Source: Glaciecola sp964643575 (lineage in GTDB: Bacteria; Pseudomonadota; Gammaproteobacteria; Enterobacterales; Alteromonadaceae). Taken from it: 53,081 bases of DNA. The position numbers and the translations under genes are program-made. This document shows positions 8,069 to 15,330 of the stretch, one piece after another. The notes below the pieces were generated by a model. That model was not told where the DNA came from, ran no database searches, and saw only the letters and a program-made list of their open reading frames with translations. The stretch is from contig CAZXTD010000006.1 of NCBI GenBank assembly GCA_964643575.1, positions 1 through 53,081 on the forward strand. Reading direction: 5' to 3'. Positions within the stretch are counted from its first letter, which is position 1. Every line of letters starts with the position of its first letter.

Positions 8069-10015
8069 CTAACTATCGGTATTTAAGTATGTGTAGCCAG
8101 ACAAACAAGCTTCATAAAAGTCAGTCCATTTAACACCTTCACGCGGCGGTATTTTACCCGCAGCAACTTGCTTATCGATAATACGCTTTACATCTATTGC
8201 CATAGCAGACGGATGATATTGCATAATCGATAAAACTTGCTCAACGGTAGAGCCTTTAATGACTTCCTCAATGTAAAAGTCTTCAGGGTCGTCGTCGTGA
8301 CTAAATATATGCACTTCGTTTAAACGACCAAACAAATTATGCATATCGCCCATTACATCTTGATAAGCACCAGTTAAGAAAAGCCCTAAATATAATTTTT
8401 CATCGGGGTTTATAGCCGGCACAGGAATAACATCAGTAATTGCGTGGTCAACAACAAACTGGTCAATTTTACCGTCGCTGTCGCAGGTTATATCCACCAA
8501 TGAACAGTTTTGTGTTGGCTCACGGTTAAGGCCAATTAGTGGGGCTACAGGCAGGAGTTGATCTATAGCCCAGCTGTCTACCGCCGACTGAAATATCGAG
8601 AAATTACATAAATACTGAGAAGACAAAGAATAATCAAGCCCTTGCAAAGCTTCGGGTATAAAGTCAGCGCCTTTATATTTAGCTTGCACACGGCGCATAA
8701 TTTGCCAATAAAGCGTTTCGATTTTAGCGAATTCTTCTATGCCAATCACTCTTAATTTAAAGGCTTCAGAGGCTTGCTCTTTCCACTGTGACGCATCGTT
8801 AAAACCCTCTTGAACATTACTGTATGCATCGAGGTTATCAAACAAGTCACGCATATTTTTAAGCAATACGTGTTCGTTCTCGCCAATTTCAGTGGTGATT
8901 TGTGCGCCTTCTGGCTTAATTTCACCCACAACTTCTGTAATGACACAGCTATGGTGTGCGGTAAGCGCTCTGCCACTTTCCGATACAATATGAGGATGAG
9001 GCACGCCCTCTAAATCACACATTTCTTTTAGGCCGTAAACCACATCAGCGACATATTCTCTCAGACTGTAGTTACGCGATGAGTCATTGGTTGACTGACT
9101 GCCGTCATAGTCAATGCCTAAGCCGCCACCTACATCTACATATTGCATATCAAAACCAAGCTTATGTAATTCAGCATATATGCGAGCACTCTCATTTACT
9201 GCATTTTTAATTGCTCTGATATCGGGTAGCTGACTACCAATATGAAAATGCAAGAGTTTCAGAGTCTGCCCCATGCCTTCTTCTTCAAGGTATCGTGCGG
9301 CTTTGATCACTTCTGAGATAGTTAAACCAAATTTTGCACGGTCGCCGCTCGAGCCTTGCCAGCGCCCCTGCCCTTTTGATTGCATTTTACTTCGTAAACC
9401 GACAATGGGCTCAATATCTAGCGCTTTACTGACTTTTACTAACAGCACCAACTCACTAAACTTTTCAATAACGACGACAACTTTACGGCCTAATTTTCTC
9501 CCCAGTAGGGCTAAACGAATAAACTCCTCGTCTTTATAGCCATTTAAAATAGTTAAAGAATTAGGGTTTGTGTTATACGCCAGTACCGCAAGTAACTCAG
9601 GCTTTGACCCGGCCTCGAGACCAAAATCATAGGGAGCACCTGCATCAACAATTTCCTCAACCACTTCTCGCATTTGATTGACTTTAATAGGATATACGCC
9701 GTTATATTTGCCACCATAGTTGGCCTCAGCAATGACTTCATTAAAGGTTTCATTTAAGCCCACTACTTGTGAGCGCAGCACGTCATGAAACCTGACAACC
9801 ACAGGAAATTGTATTTTTTCTTGTCTTATTTCAGCCAACAGTGCCGCAAAATCTATCTTCATGTCTAATTGATTTTGGTCGGGTACAAGGTGTACGTTAC
9901 CGTTTTCGCCAATTTTAAAATAACCACCACCCCAGCTTGATACGCCGTAGGTGCGCTCTGCATCTTCAATGGTCCAAGCTGGACTATTTTGTAGCGGAGT
10001 TTCAGATTGAGACAT
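8069..10015 (-). CDS. speA: Biosynthetic arginine decarboxylase
   Basis: SpeA is a PLP-dependent enzyme that converts arginine to agmatine, the entry to putrescine and spermidine. At about 648 residues it has the normal length. The N-terminal motif YPIKVNQ holds the PLP-binding lysine (about residue 111), followed by the barrel motifs LLHFHIGSQLPD and DVGGGLGIDYDG, and later VSESGRAL and the C-terminal beta-sheet half. Start choice: ATG at 10015 gives MSQSETP; a GTG at 10024 in frame is possible, with AAGGT four bases before it. Upstream lies a long leader of more than 350 bp containing a small hairpin with a T tract on this strand. Confidence 0.96.
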   Translation of the reverse strand: MSQSETPLQNSPAWTIEDAERTYGVSSWGGGYFKIGENGNVHLVPDQNQLDMKIDFAALLAEIRQEKIQFPVVVRFHDVLRSQVVGLNETFNEVIAEANYGGKYNGVYPIKVNQMREVVEEIVDAGAPYDFGLEAGSKPELLAVLAYNTNPNSLTILNGYKDEEFIRLALLGRKLGRKVVVVIEKFSELVLLVKVSKALDIEPIVGLRSKMQSKGQGRWQGSSGDRAKFGLTISEVIKAARYLEEEGMGQTLKLLHFHIGSQLPDIRAIKNAVNESARIYAELHKLGFDMQYVDVGGGLGIDYDGSQSTNDSSRNYSLREYVADVVYGLKEMCDLEGVPHPHIVSESGRALTAHHSCVITEVVGEIKPEGAQITTEIGENEHVLLKNMRDLFDNLDAYSNVQEGFNDASQWKEQASEAFKLRVIGIEEFAKIETLYWQIMRRVQAKYKGADFIPEALQGLDYSLSSQYLCNFSIFQSAVDSWAIDQLLPVAPLIGLNREPTQNCSLVDITCDSDGKIDQFVVDHAITDVIPVPAINPDEKLYLGLFLTGAYQDVMGDMHNLFGRLNEVHIFSHDDDPEDFYIEEVIKGSTVEQVLSIMQYHPSAMAIDVKRIIDKQVAAGKIPPREGVKWTDFYEACLSGYTYLNTDS

Positions 10016-10212
10016 AATGTACACTTACCTTTAATGGGGAAATTAAGAATATGCTCTTTGATAAGCCAGTAACAAGCTAACAACGAGCCAATAAGTAGCC
10101 AATAGTGAAATCAACTAGAAAATATGGGAGTAACAATTATAGCTTCGTTAGGCTGGCTGTGAAAGTAAAAGTGTCATTCAAACATGCCGTTATATTGAGC
10201 TAATTGTTAAAA

Positions 10213-10232
10213 AAAGGTAAAGAAATACCTTT
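10213..10232 (-). promoter_or_regulatory. Hairpin with T tract in the speA leader; rest of the 10016-10421 gap has no gene
   Basis: Between the divergent speA and response-regulator genes there are about 400 bp without a supported gene. Within it, AAAGGTA and TACCTTT make a 7-bp stem with a 6-base loop. Read on the minus strand, towards speA, the stem is followed by a run of T residues, the layout of a weak intrinsic terminator or attenuator about 200 bp before the speA start. The stem has only two G-C pairs, so this is tentative. Confidence 0.25.
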
Positions 10233-10421
10233 CGTGATTTGTATTAAGCCTCAGTCATGCTATAACTATTAGCTCATATATTGTGCTATCACAGCAAGAT
10301 TTTGTTATTAACTGACAAAGCTTTAATAGCAATTTAATACAAGCTAAAGCTTATGAGGGATGCGCACAGTGTGATAACACTTTAAACTATGTTTAAAGTA
10401 TTAAGCTTAGGCAGAGGGCTC

Positions 10422-11408
10422 ATGGAAACGATGGATTTACCCATATCTGAAAACGAACAACAAGCACCCTTCCGCGTAATGGTTGTGGATGATAACGAAA
10501 TTGAGCTTAAACTCTACGCGAATGGTTTAGCCAAGCACTTTACGATGGTATTTGCTAAATCCTCAAATGAAGCTTGGGATCTGCTAAACCGTTCACCTCT
10601 GCCCGACGCGATTATCTTAGATATTATGATGCCCAATGAAGATGGGCTAGCGCTGTGCGATAGGATAAAAGAAAATCAGTTTACCCGTGATATTCCTATT
10701 ATATTTATATCGGCACTCACCGGACCCACTATAAAATCTCAAGCATTTGAAATTGGTGGCGCAGACTTTGTCACCAAACCCCCAATGATACCTGAGTTAG
10801 TAGCACGTATTAAGCGTCATGTGGCCGTTTATCGCAAAACCAAAAGACTCGAGTCGCTCATTTACATCGACCCACTCACGCATTTACCCAATGCCAGCAA
10901 GTTTAGAGAAGTGCTGAAACAAGAATGGTCTCGATGCGCACGTTATTGGCATCACCTTTCTTTGCTATTAATTAGGGTAAATAGTATGGATGAATATCGG
11001 TCTTTACATGGCAAAGATGAATACTACGCTCTTACCGCTAGTATTGCTGACGGGTTAAGTAGTGTTGGCGGTCGTCCGGGAGACTTGTTTGCATCCTTAG
11101 GCAATGACATGTTTGCCTTGTTATTGTCAGACTGCAGTACAGAAGGCGCGAATATAAAAGCCAAGCAAATCTTAGATAAATTCCAAGACCAGCAATTTAT
11201 TGTCAATCAACACACTAAAGCTCGGCATATCAATTGTTCTATTGGATTAGCTATAGCAGCGCCTGCTGGCGGTGGACGCCCTGAAGAGCTTTTTCAAACG
11301 GCAGATGACCTCATCTTTGAAGCACAGCAACGAGGAGCAGGTAATATATACGAGGCACCCGACATACTCGGAGTTGATGGTCTGGGCAGTAATACTCAAG
11401 AGCTCTAA
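10422..11408 (+). CDS. Response regulator with a degenerate GGDEF output domain
   Basis: Residues 17-135 are a receiver domain: acidic pocket VVDDNE, phospho-acceptor Asp67 in ILDIMMPNEDG, and Lys119 in VTKPP. Residues 145-310 are a GGDEF fold starting at IDPLTHLPNASKFRE. The catalytic loop reads GNDMF at 227-231 instead of GGDEF, so the protein is probably not an active cyclase, yet an RxxD inhibitory-site motif (RPGD, 218-221) is kept at the right distance. It may therefore bind rather than make c-di-GMP (inference). I chose the ATG at 10422, preceded by GAGGG; an upstream ATG at 10389 has no ribosome site. No kinase lies next to it. Confidence 0.88.
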   Translation: METMDLPISENEQQAPFRVMVVDDNEIELKLYANGLAKHFTMVFAKSSNEAWDLLNRSPLPDAIILDIMMPNEDGLALCDRIKENQFTRDIPIIFISALTGPTIKSQAFEIGGADFVTKPPMIPELVARIKRHVAVYRKTKRLESLIYIDPLTHLPNASKFREVLKQEWSRCARYWHHLSLLLIRVNSMDEYRSLHGKDEYYALTASIADGLSSVGGRPGDLFASLGNDMFALLLSDCSTEGANIKAKQILDKFQDQQFIVNQHTKARHINCSIGLAIAAPAGGGRPEELFQTADDLIFEAQQRGAGNIYEAPDILGVDGLGSNTQEL

Positions 11409-11416
11409 AAATGCGA

Positions 11417-12418
11417 TTAGCCTAAAGGCCTCACAGAGTCTCTGACAATCAAAGTGGGCTCAAAGCGCAATTTTCGGTTATTGGTGCTCACCTTATACAC
11501 TTCTTGCATGACTAGATTGGCAGTCACTTTGCCCATTTCATAAATGGGGTATTTAATTGTACTCAAGCGAGGGTGAGTGCAAGAGGCAAAAGTAACATCG
11601 TCAAAGCCAATAATCGATATATCTCTAGCAGGCACCAGATTGTGCTCTCGAAGCCTTGCCATTGCCCCTATTGCCATTTGATCGTTACCGCAGATAATCG
11701 CAGAAAACTGAATCTTGTTTTTGATAAAGTGATCAATCGCGGCAGCGCCGCTTTCTTCCAAGTAAGTTCCTTCAAACATCTGTTTTTGCGGTACATCCAC
11801 GTTAAATTCTGCCAACGCTTTTTGACAACCTTCAACACGTTGCAAGGCATCTTTTTTATAGTGCGGCCCGCTTATAATAACTAAGTCTTTGTGGCCTTGT
11901 TCTAGTACATAACGGGCGCTCAAGTAGCCACCCTCAATATTATCGAGCGATACGCAGCGCTCGGCCATTTCTGGTATATGTCTATTCATCACGTAAATAG
12001 GCGTTTTACCTTTCGACAGTTCTATAAGCTCATCATCGCTGAGCATTTCAGCGTGAACAATGATGGCATCGCAGTTGCGGCTTTGCAGAAATTTTATCCC
12101 TTTAAGTTCGTCTTCTAGCCGCCCGTGTCCGGCAGTGATTACCACATGCTTATTGTGTTTGCGCAACTGGCTCTCAATCCCTTGCATCATTCCACCAAAA
12201 AAGACACCGTCTAAAGTAGCCACCAAGATACCGACACAGTTAGAACGCTTTGAAGCGAGTGAAATTGCTACAGAGTTTGGCGTATAGCCAAGCTCTTGCA
12301 TGGCTTTTTCAACCTTTTCTTGGGTGCGCTCGCTTACTTTTGCAGTGCCATTCATGACTCTAGAAACGGTCGCTAAAGATACCCCTGCCAATTTTGATAC
12401 TTCGTAAATTGTTGCCAT
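11417..12418 (-). CDS. LacI-family transcriptional repressor
   Basis: This 333-residue protein has the LacI helix-turn-helix at the N-terminus (ATIYEVSKLAGVSLATVSRV, then a hinge-helix region around SVAISLASKRS) and a periplasmic-binding-protein-like sugar domain (GILVATLDGVFFGGM, IICGNDQMAIGAM, DISIIGFDDV). It is divergently placed next to a gluconokinase-like gene and a sugar symporter and is the likely regulator of both. A 14-bp operator-like palindrome lies in the shared intergenic space. The inducer is probably a sugar or sugar acid, but it cannot be named from sequence. Confidence 0.94.
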   Translation of the reverse strand: MATIYEVSKLAGVSLATVSRVMNGTAKVSERTQEKVEKAMQELGYTPNSVAISLASKRSNCVGILVATLDGVFFGGMMQGIESQLRKHNKHVVITAGHGRLEDELKGIKFLQSRNCDAIIVHAEMLSDDELIELSKGKTPIYVMNRHIPEMAERCVSLDNIEGGYLSARYVLEQGHKDLVIISGPHYKKDALQRVEGCQKALAEFNVDVPQKQMFEGTYLEESGAAAIDHFIKNKIQFSAIICGNDQMAIGAMARLREHNLVPARDISIIGFDDVTFASCTHPRLSTIKYPIYEMGKVTANLVMQEVYKVSTNNRKLRFEPTLIVRDSVRPLG

Positions 12419-12483
12419 TATGAAATTCTGATTAGACGTTAATTAATTGCGCGTGAAATTGTTAACGAAAGTTAACATAAATG

Positions 12484-12497
12484 TGAAAGCGCTTACA
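12484..12497. promoter_or_regulatory. LacI-family operator-like palindrome
   Basis: TGAAAGCGCTTACA is a near-perfect palindrome with the central GCGC and AAGCGCTT core typical of LacI/CcpA-type operators. It lies 66 bp upstream of the LacI gene and 110 bp upstream of the divergent kinase gene, a good position for joint control. A second inverted repeat, GTTAAC-GAAA-GTTAAC at 12461-12476, lies just beside it. Confidence 0.65.
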
Positions 12498-12606
12498 ACG
12501 AATTATCATAAAATAACGCGTTTTCTTAATTAAACATTGTTATTGAAGCCTTAATTCTCCTAAACTAAAAAGGTGTTTAAAATAATAAAGCCTTGGCATA
12601 CTTTTA

Positions 12607-13101
12607 ATGAACTCTGTTTTTATCTTTATGGGCGTCAGCGGTTGCGGAAAAAGCACAGTGTCTGAAGCTTTTGCGCTTAAGCAAAAAATTGAATATTTTG
12701 ACGCCGACGATTTTCACAGCGATTCTGCAAAAGCACATATGCAAAGTGGAAAAGCGCTTAGTGATGCAATGCGACAACCTTGGATTGCGCGCATTATTAA
12801 TCACTTGCAATTACATGTGAATAATAAGGGGAGTTGTTCGCTCGCATATTCGGGTTTAAGAGCCGCACAGCGCCAAACATTGTTAACAATCAATGCCAAT
12901 GTGATCTATTTTCATTTGGTCATCTCACAAAACGACGTTACCAAACGACTGCAATCTCGCAAAGGACACTTTTTCCCAGCCGAGTTGGTTCAAAGCCAGT
13001 TTGATAGCTTAGAACCGCCTGGTAAAAACGAACAAATAATCGAAATTGACGCAACTCAAAACCTTGAGGCCATTCTCCATGATATTCAAACCTTCTTGTA
13101 A
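12607..13101 (+). CDS. Gluconokinase-like sugar-acid kinase
   Basis: This is a small (164 aa) P-loop kinase of the GntK type, expected to phosphorylate gluconate or a related sugar acid with ATP. The Walker A motif GVSGCGKS is at residues 9-16. It is followed by DADDFHSDSAKAHMQSGKAL, the equivalent of the substrate-binding segment of GntK, then SLAYSGLRAAQR and RKGHFFPAELVQSQFDSLE, all recognisable from the family. The stop is 3 bp before the transporter start, so the two are co-transcribed. No good ribosome site precedes the ATG. The exact substrate is uncertain: gluconate is the family default, but the neighbouring transporter is a GPH glycoside symporter rather than GntT. Confidence 0.82.
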   Translation: MNSVFIFMGVSGCGKSTVSEAFALKQKIEYFDADDFHSDSAKAHMQSGKALSDAMRQPWIARIINHLQLHVNNKGSCSLAYSGLRAAQRQTLLTINANVIYFHLVISQNDVTKRLQSRKGHFFPAELVQSQFDSLEPPGKNEQIIEIDATQNLEAILHDIQTFL

Positions 13102-13104
13102 TCG

Positions 13105-14421
13105 ATGAGCAGGCTAAGCTACAAAGAGAAATTTGGCTATGGGCTTGGCGACACCGCAAGCAATGTGGTGTTTCAGTCTATCATTTGGTTTATGTTTTAT
13201 TTTTACACCGACGTTTTTGGGCTTTCAGCGGCGGCAGTCGGTACTTTATTTTTAATTGTACGTATTTTTGATGGCATCACCGACCCCATTATGGGCGGCA
13301 TCGCCGACAGAACAAACTCGCGATGGGGTAGGTATCGGCCCTACTTAATATTTGGCGCTGGCCCTTATGCCCTGCTGGCCATTCTTGCTTTTTACACACC
13401 AGAATTAAGCGAATCTGGTAAACTCATTTATGCCTACGTAACCTACACCCTTTTACTTACCGCTTATACTGCAATTAATATTCCTTATTCGGCATTGGGC
13501 GGCGTAATCACCTCATCACCTCGCGAGCGTGCCTCAGTGCAATCGTGGCGGTTTGCATTAGCAATGACAGGCGGCGCAGTGGTGTCATCAACACTCTTAC
13601 CATTAGTTGCCTACTTAGGCCAAGGCAACGAGCAACTGGGCTTTACACTCGCCATGACGGTTTTATCAATTTTTGCGGTTATCTGTTTTATCGCTAGCTT
13701 CTATTTAACCAAAGAACGCGTCACCTTACCTGTTCATAGCGATAAAAACAAAGGCGCCATGGGCATTGTAAGAGACTTCATACAACTGCTGTATAACGAC
13801 CAATGGCGAATAATCGCTTTGGTCACCTTTATTTTATTGGTGAGTGTGGCAATGCGAAGTGCCAGCACGCCTTTTTACGTTAAGTATTATCTTCAAAAAG
13901 ATGAGTTACTCACGCTTTTTCTTACCTGTAGTATGGTCGCGGGCATTGTTGGCGCGATTGCAGCTAATCTCATCAGCAAAAGAATTTGCAAAATACAGCT
14001 TATGAAGTACACAGCGCTTAGCATTGTTGTGGTTAATGGCGCTCTATTCTTTGTACCGCGTGACGGTATATTGTTAGCGCTGGTGTTCACAATATTAGCC
14101 AACTTTGTGCACGGAGTATTCACGCCCCTGTTGTTTTCTACCGTGCCCGACACGGTAGACTACGGCACAAAAAAACGCCAACAAAGTGCAATGGGAATGG
14201 CGTTTTCTGGTCATCTTCTGTCTATTAAAATAGGGCTTGCGGTAGGCGGGGCCTTAACAGGGTGGATATTAGAATCGTTCGGATACGTGCCCAATGTTAT
14301 GCAGTCTGACAGCTCCTTAAATGGCATAATGATACTTTTCACCTTGTCGTCTGTGGTGGCCGGAATATTAGTGTACCTTGTTATGACGCGCTATAAACTG
14401 ACGCAAAGCTACACTTATTAG
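13105..14421 (+). CDS. GPH-family (MelB-like) sugar:cation symporter
   Basis: This is a 438-residue inner-membrane transporter of about twelve helices. The glycoside-pentoside-hexuronide family signature is clear near the N-terminus: YGLGDTASN (12-20), then FDGITDPIMGGIADRT (55-70) and RWGRYRPYL (73-81), with the conserved loop between helices 2 and 3. The family imports glycosides, pentosides and hexuronides with H+ or Na+. It is the second gene of the LacI-controlled module with the gluconokinase-like gene 3 bp upstream; a sugar acid or oligosaccharide cargo is inferred. Confidence 0.88.
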   Translation: MSRLSYKEKFGYGLGDTASNVVFQSIIWFMFYFYTDVFGLSAAAVGTLFLIVRIFDGITDPIMGGIADRTNSRWGRYRPYLIFGAGPYALLAILAFYTPELSESGKLIYAYVTYTLLLTAYTAINIPYSALGGVITSSPRERASVQSWRFALAMTGGAVVSSTLLPLVAYLGQGNEQLGFTLAMTVLSIFAVICFIASFYLTKERVTLPVHSDKNKGAMGIVRDFIQLLYNDQWRIIALVTFILLVSVAMRSASTPFYVKYYLQKDELLTLFLTCSMVAGIVGAIAANLISKRICKIQLMKYTALSIVVVNGALFFVPRDGILLALVFTILANFVHGVFTPLLFSTVPDTVDYGTKKRQQSAMGMAFSGHLLSIKIGLAVGGALTGWILESFGYVPNVMQSDSSLNGIMILFTLSSVVAGILVYLVMTRYKLTQSYTY

Positions 14422-14460
14422 TATTTACCAACAAGTGAGTAGATTGCATAGCTATTTCAC

Positions 14461-15123
14461 TTAAGTTTTAGGAGAGTTGTCAAACCGGCCATGCTTTAAA
14501 AAGAAGAGCACTTGCTCAATGACATCAGGGTTCCACATCATAAAGGGGTGAGTAGCAGGCAACTCAATGTGGTCGGTCATTCCTTCTACTTTAGTGCTCT
14601 CCACCGACACTTTGCCATCGTTTGGCTTGGGCAAAAAGCTAGACAATATCAAATTAATAGTTTGTGTGCCGGCCACAACACCTAGGCTAAAGTCGACGGG
14701 GCCTAGAGAGTTGGGTACGCTCAAATCTTTAGTCCCTAACTGCATGCCGGCTGGCCCGTTAACGGTCTTAAAGCCCGGTAAATCTGCAAGCAAGTCAACT
14801 AACTCGCTACCTTTGTTAGGCGGGCCTAACATGACAACATGGCCGAGCTTTTCAATTTTGTGTTGGCGTAGATATTGGCGAACCAAAATACCGCCCATCG
14901 AGTGCGTAACAAAATGTATTTTTGTGGCTGACTCGCATTGAGCGAGAGCTTCAGAAATTGCGATTTCGGCGAGCTCAGCAATTGTATACTCGCGCGATGG
15001 GTAATGATAATTAATAGCTTTATAACCAGCATGACTAATCGCTTTTTGCATCGCCAGCATCGACACATTTGTGCGTGCTAAGCCATGCAACAAAATCACA
15101 TATTCAGAAGCTTCGGGTTTCAT
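14461..15123 (-). CDS. Alpha/beta hydrolase (lipase/PGAP1-like)
   Basis: The 220-residue protein has an alpha/beta hydrolase N-terminal half: LLHGLAR (11-17) forms the oxyanion region and THSMGG (73-78) is the nucleophile elbow with Ser75. GPPNKGSELVDLL follows, as in bacterial triacylglycerol-lipase-like and PGAP1-like proteins. The His of the triad is probably in the TDHIELPATHPFMM segment near the C-terminus. No signal peptide is visible, so it is likely cytoplasmic. It converges with the symporter gene and has no obvious partner. Substrate unknown. Confidence 0.83.
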   Translation of the reverse strand: MKPEASEYVILLHGLARTNVSMLAMQKAISHAGYKAINYHYPSREYTIAELAEIAISEALAQCESATKIHFVTHSMGGILVRQYLRQHKIEKLGHVVMLGPPNKGSELVDLLADLPGFKTVNGPAGMQLGTKDLSVPNSLGPVDFSLGVVAGTQTINLILSSFLPKPNDGKVSVESTKVEGMTDHIELPATHPFMMWNPDVIEQVLFFLKHGRFDNSPKT

Positions 15124-15330
15124 TGATAGTGTTTGTCCGTTTGAGCCAAAGGGCTATTCCTAGAGGCTGCTCCAAGAGGCCGTTCGAAAAGGCTGTTCGA
15201 AAATATCATGCCATGCAAAATACATTGCAATAAGCTAGCTGTCTATCGTATTACGCATAAAATTGTAAAAGTTTGTACAGCTATTGAGTTAGATAGGACA
15301 ATAGAAGGCCGAGTATTAGGGTTACAATAC

